Shown here in pieces: positions 9,284 to 18,704 of a stretch of DNA of 64,000 nt; position 1 is the first letter of the stretch, and each line of letters begins with the position of its first letter. Source of the DNA: Eubacterium sp. (GTDB lineage: Bacteria; Bacillota; Clostridia; Lachnospirales; Lachnospiraceae); assembly GCA_017539165.1 (NCBI GenBank), contig JAFYHN010000047.1:1-64000 (forward strand). Direction: 5' to 3'. The position numbers and the translations under genes were made by a program. The notes under the pieces are model-generated. The model had not been told where the DNA came from. It worked only from the letters and a program-made list of their open reading frames with translations, and made no database searches.

Positions 9284-9877
9284 CTATTTCTGATCACCAG
9301 TGTAATGACCCCTGATGTGATTTACTGCCTTTCCGATAGATACATCAAATTCATATTCATTTGAGTTATCGAATACGAACATCTCCGGAATACCCTCAGG
9401 TGCTGAATAGTCCTGAGTAGCAACATACTCATCCCAATGTTCAATCTTCCATGTATCTCTTTCTGAGTTACGTCTTACCATTCTCTGATGTACTACTTCG
9501 ATGTCTGTATTTACCCAGATAAGGCAAAGCTCAGCTCCAAGTTTTGCAAGTCTCTGTCTTAGATTGTTCATCCACTCGATACTTCTTATCTCTTTCTTGA
9601 ATGGCGCATTTAACATTACAGTGTCATTATACTCAAGTGCATCAAATGCAACCTCCATGATTGCATCATACTCTGCATCTCTTATATGGTCATGGAAGAA
9701 ATCAGAAGAACGATCTATTGGCTCTCCGGCAACTTCGAATATCTTCTTTGAAAGTGGAATAAGATCATCCTTATCGAGATATACGCAGTTGTTAAGTGCT
9801 CTAGCGAGATTCTTAGCAATATATGTCTTGCCGCATGCCGGTGGCGATGTAACCAGTATCAGTTTCTTCTTATCCAT
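9284..9877 (-). CDS. P-loop kinase-like ATP-binding protein
   Basis: 197 residues with an N-terminal Walker A motif PPACGKTY (about 12-19) in an AAA_33/zeta-toxin/shikimate-kinase-like fold. YLDKDDLIPLS at about 34-44 is the usual acidic motif after strand 2, and LIWVNTDIEVVHQRMVRRN near 150 looks like a lid with basic residues. Its substrate cannot be told from sequence. It lies 27 bp after asd and 31 bp before the DUF1015 gene, so it is probably translated from the same mRNA. Start at ATG with GGAGGG eight bases upstream. A metabolite kinase is more likely than a toxin because no antitoxin-like partner is present. Confidence 0.82.
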   Translation of the reverse strand: MDKKKLILVTSPPACGKTYIAKNLARALNNCVYLDKDDLIPLSKKIFEVAGEPIDRSSDFFHDHIRDAEYDAIMEVAFDALEYNDTVMLNAPFKKEIRSIEWMNNLRQRLAKLGAELCLIWVNTDIEVVHQRMVRRNSERDTWKIEHWDEYVATQDYSAPEGIPEMFVFDNSNEYEFDVSIGKAVNHIRGHYTGDQK

Positions 9878-9904
9878 TTTACCCTCCTATAAATAGTTAA
9901 ATAA

Positions 9905-10990
9905 TTATTTCTTTGTTATATATCCCTTAGCTGTAAGAAGCTCTGCACAAAGTACAGCTCCACCTGCAGCACCACGGATAGTATTGTGTGAAAGTCCTAC
10001 GAACTTGTAGTCGAACAGAGTATCTTCACGAAGTCTTCCCATTGATACTCCCATTCCATTTTCGTAGTTAACATCTTCCTGAACCTGAGGGCGATTATCT
10101 TCTGTCATGTAGCGGATGAACTGCTTTGGTGCAGACGGAAGATTTAACTCCTGAGGCTCTCCTCTGAAACTTTCCCACTTCTCAATGATCTGTTCCTTAG
10201 TAGGCTTCTTACCGAAGTTTACAAATACAGTTGCTGTATGTCCGTAAAGAACAGGAACTCTGATACACTGTGATGTGATCTTTGGTCCATCTTCGCAGAT
10301 CTTAATCTCACCATCTTCTACCTTACCCCAGATACGAAGAGGCTCTTTCTCAGACTTCTCTTCTTCTCCACCGATGTAAGGGATGATGTTCTCAACCATC
10401 TCTGGCCAGTCCTTGAAGTTCTTTCCGGCACCTGAGATAGCCTGATATGTTGAAACAACAACTTCCTTCGGCTCGAACTCTTTTAATGCGAAAAGAGCCG
10501 GTGCGTATGACTGAATTGAACAGTTAGGCTTAACAGCGATGAAACCTCTTGTAGTTCCAAGTCTCTTCTTCTGAGACTCGATAACTTCAAAATGCTCTGG
10601 GTTGATCTCTGGAACAACCATAGGAACATCAGGTGTCCATCTATGAGCACTGTTGTTAGAAACTACAGGAGTCTCTGTCTTAGCATAAGCCTCCTCGATA
10701 GCTTTGATCTCGTCCTTAGACATATCTACAGCACTGAATACAAAGTCAACACCGCTAGCTATCTCTTCAACTTCATTTACATTTTTAAGTACAAGATCAG
10801 CAACGCCTGCAGGAATAGGATTCTCCATCTTCCATCTTCCTTCAACTGCTTCACTGTATTTCTTTCCGGCACTACGTGGGGATGCAGCTACCGTTACAAC
10901 CTCGAACCAAGGATGGTTCTCAAGAAGAGATATAAATCTCTGTCCAACCATACCTGTAGCACCAAGTATTCCGACTCTTAATTTTTCCAT
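9905..10990 (-). CDS. asd: Aspartate-semialdehyde dehydrogenase
   Basis: 361 residues. It reduces aspartyl phosphate to aspartate semialdehyde with NADPH, leading to lysine, threonine and methionine. The N-terminal Rossmann motif is GATGMVGQRF (10-19). The catalytic cysteine is in KPNCSIQ near residue 157, and GHTATVFV plus SHNTIRGAAGGA occur in the C-terminal half. The sequence fits the archaeal/fungal-type (TIGR00978-like) subfamily rather than the E. coli type. A long hairpin separates it from serA, so it may be transcribed partly by read-through. Start ATG with GAGGAAAAAGAT before it. Confidence 0.95.
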   Translation of the reverse strand: MEKLRVGILGATGMVGQRFISLLENHPWFEVVTVAASPRSAGKKYSEAVEGRWKMENPIPAGVADLVLKNVNEVEEIASGVDFVFSAVDMSKDEIKAIEEAYAKTETPVVSNNSAHRWTPDVPMVVPEINPEHFEVIESQKKRLGTTRGFIAVKPNCSIQSYAPALFALKEFEPKEVVVSTYQAISGAGKNFKDWPEMVENIIPYIGGEEEKSEKEPLRIWGKVEDGEIKICEDGPKITSQCIRVPVLYGHTATVFVNFGKKPTKEQIIEKWESFRGEPQELNLPSAPKQFIRYMTEDNRPQVQEDVNYENGMGVSMGRLREDTLFDYKFVGLSHNTIRGAAGGAVLCAELLTAKGYITKK

Positions 10991-11022
10991 ATCTTTTTCC
11001 TCTTACATATTTTTCTATATAC

Positions 11023-11097
11023 GCGATAATACGGTTTATAAAGCATGAAAGCTTCCCCTGCAAGCAGGGCGCTTTCATACTTTCAAACCTTTATCGC
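11023..11097 (-). terminator. Long imperfect hairpin between serA and asd
   Basis: An inner stem ATGAAAGC-[bulge]-CCCTGC / GCAGGG-GCTTTCAT (11045-11078) is extended outward by further pairing (GCGATAA at 11023 with TTATCGC ending at 11097, and GGTTT with AAACC), giving about 28 mostly paired positions per side. It starts directly after the serA stop. Only a weak T-run follows, so it may act as a partial terminator or an RNA-processing/stability structure. Confidence 0.65.
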
Positions 11098-12261
11098 TTA
11101 TTTGACTACTCTTACTCTGATAACGCCTTCGATTGCCTCAAGTTCCTTAACCATAGCAGTAGTGTCAGCTGTATCAACATCAAGAATTGTGTATGCATAG
11201 TCTCCTCTTGACTTGCTTACCATATCAGGAACATTTACGTTAGTCTTAGCAAAAAGTCCTGTGAACTGTGTAAGCATGTTAGGAATATTCTTGTGGCATA
11301 CAGTAATACGTCCTGCTGATGAAGGAACTCCTGCATCGCAACGTGGATAATTAACTGAGTTAATGATATTTCCGTTCTCGATGAAGTCTCTGATCTCATT
11401 TACAGCCATAACTGCACAGTTATCTTCTGACTCTGCTGTTGAAGCTCCAAGATGAGGTGTACAGATAACTCCTTCGTGACCTACTACTGTAGGATTAGCG
11501 AAGTCTGTTACATAGCGATGTACCTTACCTGACTCAATAGCTTTGATAACTGCAGCCTCATCTACAAGAATATCTCTTGCATAGTTGAGGATAACAACTC
11601 CGTCCTTCATCTGTGAGATAGCTTCAGCACTGATCATGCCCTTTGTACTATCCATAAGTGGAACGTGAATTGTGATGTAATCACAGTTTGCATATATATC
11701 ATTTACATTTGTGATGTGCTTAACTGACTTTGAAAGATTCCATGCTGCATCAACTGATACAAATGGATCATATCCGTAAACTTCCATTCCGAGATGTATA
11801 GCTGCATTTGCAACTCTGCATCCGATAGCACCAAGACCGATAACACCAAGCTTCTTGCCCTGGATTTCATTTCCGGCATAAAGCTTCTTCTGCTTCTCAG
11901 CGGTCTTAGCGATGTCAGCATCGTCCTTATCTTCGATAACCCAATTTGCTCCGGCAACGATATCTCTTGATCCAAGAAGAAGACCTGCGATAACAAGTTC
12001 CTTAACACCGTTTGCATTTGCACCAGGAGTGTTGAATACTACGATACCCTTCTCAGCATAGTCATCAAGTGGGATGTTGTTAACACCAGCACCTGCACGA
12101 GCTACTGCAAGAAGTGATTCAGGAACATCAAGGTCATGCATAGATGCACTACGTACAAGAACTGCATCTGCTTCATTTAAGTTATCTGTCATCTCATAGC
12201 TGCTATTGAAAAGTTCTGTACCGCACTTAGCTATTGGGTTTAAGCAATGTATTTTAGCCAT
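11098..12261 (-). CDS. serA: D-3-phosphoglycerate dehydrogenase
   Basis: 387 residues, the short form without the intervening ASB domain. It oxidises 3-phosphoglycerate to 3-phosphohydroxypyruvate, the first step of serine synthesis. A substrate-binding domain surrounds the NAD domain, whose dinucleotide motif is GVIGLGAIGCRVANA (about 138-152). The catalytic Arg/Glu/His set is represented by NYARDILVDE and by CTPHLGAST near 275. The last 70 residues form an ACT domain (LTQFTGLFAKTNVNVPDM), which in the family often gives serine feedback control. serC lies 65 bp upstream, and the pair should be co-expressed. Start ATG with GGAGATTAAAC. Confidence 0.96.
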   Translation of the reverse strand: MAKIHCLNPIAKCGTELFNSSYEMTDNLNEADAVLVRSASMHDLDVPESLLAVARAGAGVNNIPLDDYAEKGIVVFNTPGANANGVKELVIAGLLLGSRDIVAGANWVIEDKDDADIAKTAEKQKKLYAGNEIQGKKLGVIGLGAIGCRVANAAIHLGMEVYGYDPFVSVDAAWNLSKSVKHITNVNDIYANCDYITIHVPLMDSTKGMISAEAISQMKDGVVILNYARDILVDEAAVIKAIESGKVHRYVTDFANPTVVGHEGVICTPHLGASTAESEDNCAVMAVNEIRDFIENGNIINSVNYPRCDAGVPSSAGRITVCHKNIPNMLTQFTGLFAKTNVNVPDMVSKSRGDYAYTILDVDTADTTAMVKELEAIEGVIRVRVVK

Positions 12262-12326
12262 GTTTAATCTCCTTATACCATCTTATATATGTCTGTCGTT
12301 AATATCTCCGAAAATCGTTATCTGAT

Positions 12327-13409
12327 TTATGAATTCTTAGCTTCGAAGTCCTTCATGAACTCAACAAGTTTCTCTACACCTTCGATTGGCATAGCGTTGT
12401 AGATAGAAGCACGCATACCACCAACTGATCTGTGACCCTTGAGGTTAACAAATCCAGCTGCTGTAGCTTCCTTAACGAACTTAGCGTCGAGCTCATCATT
12501 TCCTGTTACGAAAGGAACGTTCATAAGAGATCTGTCTTCCTTAACAACTGTTCCCTTGAACATCTTTGACTGATCAAGGAAATCATAAAGGATCTTAGCC
12601 TTCTTCTCATTGTGAGCCTGCATAGCCTTAAGACCACCCATTGACTTAACCCACTTAAATACAAGTCCGCAAATGTAAATACCATAGCATGGAGGTGTGT
12701 TGTAAAGTGAATCAGCATCTGCCTGTGTCTTATACTTGAGCATTGTAGGAACATACTCAGGAAGATCATCACGGATAAGATCCTCACGAACGATAACTAC
12801 TACAACACCTGCAGGTCCAACGTTCTTCTGGACTCCGAAGAAGATAAGACCGTAATCTTCTACATTAACAGGCTGTGAAAGAATGTCTGATGACATATCT
12901 GCTACAAGAATCTTACCCTTTGTATTAGGAAGCTTCTTGTATGTTGTTCCATATATTGTATTGTTATGACAAATGTATACATAGTCAGCATCTTCGCTTA
13001 TTGGAAGGTCTGAGCAATCAGGAATGTATGAATATGTCTTGTCCTCTGATGATGCGAGAACATTTGCCTTACCATACTTTTTAGCTTCCTGGTATGCTTT
13101 CTTAGCCCACTGTCCTGTAACGATGAAATCTGCTACACCGTTCTTCATGAGGTTCATAGGGATTGCTGCAAACTGCTGTGAAGCTCCACCCTGAAGGAAA
13201 AGTACTTTGTAGTTATCCGGAATATCCATAAGATCTCTAAGATCCTTCTCTGCTTCCTTGATGATCTCATCGTAAACCTTTGAACGATGACTCATCTCCA
13301 TAACTGACTGACCGCTTCCCTTGTAGTCAAGCATTTCTTCTGCTGCCTGCTTAAGCACTACCTCAGGTAGAATTGATGGACCTGCTGAAAAGTTGTAAAC
13401 TCTTGCCAT
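12327..13409 (-). CDS. serC: Phosphoserine aminotransferase
   Basis: 360 residues, a class V PLP aminotransferase converting 3-phosphohydroxypyruvate and glutamate to phosphoserine. The N-terminus FSAGPSILPEVV is characteristic of SerC. The PLP lysine is in FFGVQKNVGPAGV near residue 195, and GGMRASIYNAMP near the C-terminus binds substrate phosphate. It is the first gene of the serC-serA-asd-kinase-DUF1015 unit. The start ATG has GGAGG nine bases upstream. serB was not found in the window. Confidence 0.97.
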   Translation of the reverse strand: MARVYNFSAGPSILPEVVLKQAAEEMLDYKGSGQSVMEMSHRSKVYDEIIKEAEKDLRDLMDIPDNYKVLFLQGGASQQFAAIPMNLMKNGVADFIVTGQWAKKAYQEAKKYGKANVLASSEDKTYSYIPDCSDLPISEDADYVYICHNNTIYGTTYKKLPNTKGKILVADMSSDILSQPVNVEDYGLIFFGVQKNVGPAGVVVVIVREDLIRDDLPEYVPTMLKYKTQADADSLYNTPPCYGIYICGLVFKWVKSMGGLKAMQAHNEKKAKILYDFLDQSKMFKGTVVKEDRSLMNVPFVTGNDELDAKFVKEATAAGFVNLKGHRSVGGMRASIYNAMPIEGVEKLVEFMKDFEAKNS

Positions 13410-13494
13410 GTTTAGTTTCCTCCATGTAAATATATATAATAATAATTTAGTTTACATAATATTTTTGACACTATACGCATCATAATTTACTATG

Positions 13495-13524
13495 ATAATA
13501 CATTTTTGATTTTTATCAAGGCAA
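13495..13524 (-). promoter_or_regulatory. Candidate promoter of serC
   Basis: On the minus strand: -35 TTGCCT (13519-13524), an 18-bp spacer, and -10 TATTAT (13495-13500). It lies in the 219-bp AT-rich gap between ilvB and serC. The same leader carries one TTATGTAAAC decamer (13450-13459) like those of the array at 23208-23451. Confidence 0.45.
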
Positions 13525-13628
13525 AATTATTGTAAAAACTTTGCACTATTTTGTTCAATATGACTATCGGAAATCAAAAATATCAAATATATTTTATAAT
13601 TTTCGAAATTCTGCACTCACATTTTCTT

Positions 13629-15308
13629 TTATTTCTTAAGTGCATCTTCTGAATCGAAGCATGTTTCGATTGAAGCTCCCGGAGCTACCATCGGCCAAAC
13701 CTTATCATCTTCTGCTATCTGGCAGTCGATCAGATAAGCACCCTTGCCTTTGATTGCATCTTTAAGTGCTTTCTCGAATTCCGCAACAGTTTTTACTGTA
13801 TATCCCTTTGCTCCCATTGCATCTGCAAGTTTAGCAAAATCAGTTTTATCTTCAAGAACTGTATTGGAATATCTCTTTCCGTAGAAAAGAGTCTGCCACT
13901 GACGAACCATTCCGAGCACATGGTTATTGATAACTACTTCGATAACATGAACATTCTCTCTGGCTGCCGTTGCCATCTCGTTCATGTTCATTCGGAAGCA
14001 TCCGTCACCTGCTACGTTAATAACTATTTTATCAGGGCATCCTACCTTGGCACCAATCGCTGCACCAAGTCCGTATCCCATAGTTCCAAGACCGCCTGAA
14101 CTAAGGAAATGTCTTGGAGCCTTGTAGTTATAATACTGAGCAGCCCACATCTGATGCTGACCAACATCTGTTGAGATGATAGCGTCACCCTTTGTGATCT
14201 CATATATCTTGTTTATGATCGCTGGACCTGTGAGATTCTTCATGTCGTATGTCATAGGATTATCAGCCATGAGCTTCTTGATCTCATCCATCCACTCCTT
14301 CTTCTTAGAAGCCTTGATAGATGCGTTGAGCTTCTTAAGAACTTCATTTGCATCACCTACGATCTTAGCATCAACATCGATATTCTTGTTGATCTCAGCT
14401 GCATCAACATCAATGTGAAGTATCTTTGCTTTCTTTGCAAATGTAGAAGCATCTCCGATAACTCGATCTGAGAATCTTGCACCGATAACTATGAGAAGAT
14501 CAGCCTTATTCACTCCAAGGTTTGAAACCTTTGTTCCGTGCATACCGATCATACCTGTGTAGTTAGGCTTTGTTCCATCATAAGCACCCTTACCCATGAG
14601 AGTATCACATACTGGTGCGTCGATCTTTTTAACAAATTTTGCAAGCTCATCTGAAGCGCCTGAAAGTGTTACACCACCACCTACAAGTACATAAGGTTTC
14701 TTAGCATCATTGATCATCTCGATTGCTTTCTCGATATCCTTATCCTTTATGGTTTTTGTAACCTTTTCAATCTTCTCAGGCTTCTTAAATGTATAATCAG
14801 CCTTGCTTGCTGTTACATCCTTAGTTATATCAATAAGTACAGGACCTGGGCGACCTGACTGAGCGATTTTAAATGCACGTCTGATCGTATCAGCAAGTTC
14901 ATGTACGTTCTTAACGATGAAGCTGTACTTTGTAATAGGCATAACAACGCCTGCGATGTCTATCTCCTGGAAGCTGTCCTTACCAAGAAGAGCAACACCA
15001 ACGTTAGCAGTGATAGCTACAAGTGGAATTGAATCCATATATGCTGTAGCAATTCCGGTTACAAGGTTAGTTGCACCAGGACCTGATGTAGCCATACATA
15101 CACCAACTTTTCCTGTAGCACGTGCATATCCGTCAGCAGCATGGCTTGCGCCCTGCTCATGAGATGTAAGCACGTGTCTTATCTCTTTACTGTGTTTATA
15201 TAATTCATCATAGATATTAAGGATAGAGCCACCCGGATAACCGAATACAGTATCAACGCCCTGTTCCTTAAGACATTCTATTACTATCTGTGATCCTGTA
15301 AGTTGCAT
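13629..15308 (-). CDS. ilvB: Acetolactate synthase, large (catalytic) subunit
   Basis: 559 residues. A ThDP-dependent enzyme condensing pyruvate to acetolactate or acetohydroxybutyrate for valine, isoleucine and leucine synthesis. The catalytic Glu that activates ThDP is E51 in TSHEQGASHAADGYARATG. The central FAD-binding domain holds KADLLIVIGARFSDRV, and the C-terminal ThDP motif is GDGCFRMNMNEMATA with VVINN about 30 residues later. It is the last gene of the leu/ilv block, 16 bp after ilvD. The regulatory small subunit ilvN and ilvC are not in the window. Start ATG with AGGGAG upstream. Confidence 0.95.
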   Translation of the reverse strand: MQLTGSQIVIECLKEQGVDTVFGYPGGSILNIYDELYKHSKEIRHVLTSHEQGASHAADGYARATGKVGVCMATSGPGATNLVTGIATAYMDSIPLVAITANVGVALLGKDSFQEIDIAGVVMPITKYSFIVKNVHELADTIRRAFKIAQSGRPGPVLIDITKDVTASKADYTFKKPEKIEKVTKTIKDKDIEKAIEMINDAKKPYVLVGGGVTLSGASDELAKFVKKIDAPVCDTLMGKGAYDGTKPNYTGMIGMHGTKVSNLGVNKADLLIVIGARFSDRVIGDASTFAKKAKILHIDVDAAEINKNIDVDAKIVGDANEVLKKLNASIKASKKKEWMDEIKKLMADNPMTYDMKNLTGPAIINKIYEITKGDAIISTDVGQHQMWAAQYYNYKAPRHFLSSGGLGTMGYGLGAAIGAKVGCPDKIVINVAGDGCFRMNMNEMATAARENVHVIEVVINNHVLGMVRQWQTLFYGKRYSNTVLEDKTDFAKLADAMGAKGYTVKTVAEFEKALKDAIKGKGAYLIDCQIAEDDKVWPMVAPGASIETCFDSEDALKK

Positions 15309-15324
15309 ATCATTTTCTCCCTAT

Positions 15325-16992
15325 TTATTTATTGATTTCAAGGATTGCTCCACGGTTTCCACTAGTTACCATTGATGCATAACGAGCAAGGTATCCTGTT
15401 GTTACCTTTGGCTCACGTGGTGTCCAAGCTGCTTTACGCTTTGCGAGTTCTTCATCACTTACCTTAAGTGTGATTGAGTAGTTGTTGATATCGATTTCGA
15501 TCATGTCACCCTCTTCAACAAGTGCGATAGGTCCGCCAACTGCTGCTTCTGGAGAAACATGTCCGATAGAAGCTCCACGGCTTGCGCCTGAGAATCGTCC
15601 GTCTGTTATAAGAGCAACTGTGCTTCCGAGTCCCATACCAGCGATAGCTGAAGTAGGGTTAAGCATTTCTCTCATTCCAGGGCCTCCCTTAGGTCCTTCG
15701 TAACGGATAACTACTACGTCTCCTTCTACGATCTTTCCACCAAGGATTGCTGCGATAGCATCTTCCTCTGAATCAAAGACTCTTGCTGGACCTTCATGCT
15801 TGAGCATCTCTGGAACAACTGCTGATCTCTTAACAACTGATCCGTCTGGTGCAAGGTTTCCTTTAAGAACTGCAAGTCCACCTGTCTTAGAATATGGATT
15901 ATCTGTAGGTCTGATGACCTCAGGATTTCTGTTAACACTGTTCTTTACAGCTTCGCCGATCGTCTTACCGGTTACTGTCATACAATCTTCATTGATAAGT
16001 CCGAGATCACAGAGTTCCTTAACTACTGCGTATACACCGCCTGCTTCGTTGAGGTCTTCCATGTATGTAGGACCTGCAGGTGCAAGGTGGCAGAGGTTAG
16101 GTGTCTTCTCGCTTATAGGATTAGCAAATGCTATATCGAAGTCGAATCCTATCTCATGTGCGATCGCAGGAAGATGAAGCATTGAGTTTGTTGAGCATCC
16201 CAGTGCCATATCTACTGTAAGAGCGTTAAGGATAGCATCCTTTGTGATGATATCACGTGGACGAATGTTCTTCTTAAGCATGTCCATTACAGCGTATCCT
16301 GCCTTCTTAGCAAGACGAAGTCTCTCTGAGTAAACTGCAGGGATAGTTCCATTTCCAGGAAGTCCCATGCCGAGAACCTCTGTAAGACAGTTCATTGAGT
16401 TAGCTGTGTACATACCTGAACATGAACCGCATGTAGGACATACATTCTCTTCAAATGCAGTCACGTCATCTTCAGTGATCTTACCGGCTGTGTACTCTCC
16501 TACGGCTTCGAACATTGATGAAAGACTTCTCTTTCTTCCCTTTACATGTCCTGCGAGCATAGGACCACCTGATACGAATACAGTTGGTACATTTACTCTT
16601 GCTGCAGCCATAAGAAGTCCCGGAACGTTCTTGTCACAGTTAGGGATCATAACGAGGGCGTCAAACTGATGAGCTATAGCCATAGCCTCAGTTGAATCTG
16701 CTATAAGATCTCTTGTTACAAGACTGTACTTCATTCCTATATGACCCATGGCGATACCATCGCATACTGCGATAGCCGGAAACATAACCGGTGTTCCGCC
16801 TGCTTCAGCGACGCCAAGCTTAACTGCCTGTGCTATCTTATCAAGGTTCATATGTCCCGGTACGATCTCATTGTAGGAACATACGATTCCGACCATAGGT
16901 TTTCTGATCTCTTCAGCTGTATATCCAAGTGCGTTCAGAAGTGAACGTGCCGGTGCCTGCTGAAGACCGCATTTCATGTTATCACTCTGCAT
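15325..16992 (-). CDS. ilvD: Dihydroxy-acid dehydratase
   Basis: 555 residues. An Fe-S enzyme dehydrating 2,3-dihydroxy-isovalerate and -methylvalerate to the 2-keto acids. Cluster ligands are visible in [11 protein letters not shown] and [18 protein letters not shown], and GRFSGASRG lies near the C-terminus. The frame extends to a TTG at 17001, but that sits directly on the AAAGGAG sequence; the ATG at 16992 has nine-base spacing and is preferred. It lies between leuB and ilvB in one transcription unit. Confidence 0.97.
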   Translation of the reverse strand: MQSDNMKCGLQQAPARSLLNALGYTAEEIRKPMVGIVCSYNEIVPGHMNLDKIAQAVKLGVAEAGGTPVMFPAIAVCDGIAMGHIGMKYSLVTRDLIADSTEAMAIAHQFDALVMIPNCDKNVPGLLMAAARVNVPTVFVSGGPMLAGHVKGRKRSLSSMFEAVGEYTAGKITEDDVTAFEENVCPTCGSCSGMYTANSMNCLTEVLGMGLPGNGTIPAVYSERLRLAKKAGYAVMDMLKKNIRPRDIITKDAILNALTVDMALGCSTNSMLHLPAIAHEIGFDFDIAFANPISEKTPNLCHLAPAGPTYMEDLNEAGGVYAVVKELCDLGLINEDCMTVTGKTIGEAVKNSVNRNPEVIRPTDNPYSKTGGLAVLKGNLAPDGSVVKRSAVVPEMLKHEGPARVFDSEEDAIAAILGGKIVEGDVVVIRYEGPKGGPGMREMLNPTSAIAGMGLGSTVALITDGRFSGASRGASIGHVSPEAAVGGPIALVEEGDMIEIDINNYSITLKVSDEELAKRKAAWTPREPKVTTGYLARYASMVTSGNRGAILEINK

Positions 16993-17030
16993 AATAGTCA
17001 ACTCCTTTTTCCAATATATAAATGAATTAA

Positions 17031-18113
17031 TTAAACTCTCTCTGCTATAAGGCTTCCCATCTCGTCACATTTAACCTGAGGCTCGCCCGGCTTAGCTATG
17101 TCGATTGTTCTATATCCTTCTGCAAGAACCTTCTTTACAGCATTTTCAATCGCATCAGCCTCTTTGTCGAGGTCAAATGTATATCTAAGCATCATTGCTG
17201 CTGAAAGTATCGTAGCGATAGGATTACATATATTCTTACCTGCAATATCAGGTGCTGAACCACCTGATGGCTCGTACATACCAAACTTTGTCTCATTAAG
17301 AGATGCTGAAGGAAGCATTCCAATAGAACCTGTAATCTGTGAAGCTTCATCTGAAAGGATATCTCCAAACATATTCTCTGTAAGAACTACATCAAACTGA
17401 GCAGGATCCTTAACAAGCTGCATAGCTGCGTTATCAACAAGCATTACGTCATATTCCACTTCAGGATAATCCTTTGATACTTCCTCAGTTACCTTTCTCC
17501 AGAGTCTGGAGCTATCGAGGACATTTGCCTTATCAATAAGTGTAACTTTCTTACGACGTTTCATCGCTATGTCAAAACCTTTGATAGCGATACGTCTGAT
17601 TTCATTTTCATTGTATGTGAGGGTATCGACTGCTGTCATAACACCGTCGATCTCTTTTGTATATCTCTCGCCGAAATAAAGGCCGCCTGTAAGTTCACGC
17701 ATCATCATCATATCGAATCCACGCTCCGCAACCTCTGCCTTAAGTGGACATGCGTCCTTAAGCTCTGGATAGAGGTAAGCAGGTCTGAGATTAGCAAAAA
17801 GTCCGAGTTCTTTACGGATCTTCAAAAGTCCTGCCTCAGGTCTCTTTGCAGGTGGAAGCTTGTACCATGGAGATGTCTGTGTGTTGCCTCCGATTGATCC
17901 AAGAAGAACTGCATCCTTAGACTTGGCAACTGCAACTGCCTCATCAGTAAGTGGCTCTCCTGTAGCATCGATGGAACATCCTCCCATAAGGATCTGCTCG
18001 TAATTAAATGTATGTCCGTATTTCTCACCGACAGCATCAAGAACCTTCATAGCTTCTGTCACTATCTCAGGACCGATTCCGTCTCCTTTAATAACTGCAA
18101 GATTACAAATCAT
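17031..18113 (-). CDS. leuB: 3-isopropylmalate dehydrogenase
   Basis: 360 residues. It oxidises and decarboxylates 3-isopropylmalate to 2-ketoisocaproate with NAD. Family motifs are [13 protein letters not shown] at the N-terminus, the Arg/Tyr region [12 protein letters not shown] near 140, VDNAAMQL and the metal-binding [17 protein letters not shown] near 240, and the NAD segment [18 protein letters not shown] near 280. It follows two membrane-protein genes rather than directly following leuD, and is 38 bp upstream of ilvD. Start ATG with AAAGGGA. Confidence 0.97.
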   Translation of the reverse strand: MICNLAVIKGDGIGPEIVTEAMKVLDAVGEKYGHTFNYEQILMGGCSIDATGEPLTDEAVAVAKSKDAVLLGSIGGNTQTSPWYKLPPAKRPEAGLLKIRKELGLFANLRPAYLYPELKDACPLKAEVAERGFDMMMMRELTGGLYFGERYTKEIDGVMTAVDTLTYNENEIRRIAIKGFDIAMKRRKKVTLIDKANVLDSSRLWRKVTEEVSKDYPEVEYDVMLVDNAAMQLVKDPAQFDVVLTENMFGDILSDEASQITGSIGMLPSASLNETKFGMYEPSGGSAPDIAGKNICNPIATILSAAMMLRYTFDLDKEADAIENAVKKVLAEGYRTIDIAKPGEPQVKCDEMGSLIAERV

Positions 18114-18131
18114 ATTTTTCCCTTTCCGGAT

Positions 18132-18692
18132 TTACATCCTCTTTAACTCTTTATTTACTACCTTGTCTGTAAGATAGCTGTCTATAACAACCGCAATGAG
18201 CGGAATATATGTGCAGGCTAAACCTGTAAATTTAAGTGACCTGGTGTTATTGAAAAACTTTCCAAGCGACTTAAGTAATATACTCTTATTACCAAACAGA
18301 CTACCAAGTTTGTAGGTTATCTGATATACGTAATAAGAATAAGCCAGAAATACTACTGACACTATGATGAATACCGTAATAACCCAGTTCGATGGATGGT
18401 ACTTGGAATAGATGTTAAACATCGCACCAATAGATATCAGCTGAATGATAAATATAACCATCTTTACGATCAGGTACTTATTGACATCCGGATATTCACC
18501 TGCCCATGTAAGCAATACGGCATCAATCACGAGTATTCCTATCGGAATCAGTGAGCCAGCTATCAGACTGCTTTTTTCATTATATCCATTCTTTATTGCA
18601 AGTATTATCCCGAGGATAATAGCTGCAACATAAAGAATCAGAAAGCTTGGTGTTTTAACAACTCCAAACAGTATTGTAAAAAAGTTATTCAT
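18132..18692 (-). CDS. Polytopic membrane protein of unknown function
   Basis: 186 residues with about five hydrophobic segments (roughly 13-33, 43-63, 75-95, 103-124, 158-174). There are no recognisable catalytic motifs, and I do not know the family. It lies 12 bp after the Gln-rich membrane protein gene and 18 bp before leuB, so it is translated from the leu/ilv mRNA. The positive KELKRM tail suggests a cytoplasmic C-terminus. Whether it has anything to do with leucine metabolism is unknown. Confidence 0.8.
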   Translation of the reverse strand: MNNFFTILFGVVKTPSFLILYVAAIILGIILAIKNGYNEKSSLIAGSLIPIGILVIDAVLLTWAGEYPDVNKYLIVKMVIFIIQLISIGAMFNIYSKYHPSNWVITVFIIVSVVFLAYSYYVYQITYKLGSLFGNKSILLKSLGKFFNNTRSLKFTGLACTYIPLIAVVIDSYLTDKVVNKELKRM

Positions 18693-18704
18693 AATTCTTC
18701 GTCC

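Noticed and set aside
9284-9877. Zeta-type toxin
   Set aside because: The P-loop fold is compatible, but there is no epsilon-like antitoxin and the gene is embedded in an amino-acid operon.
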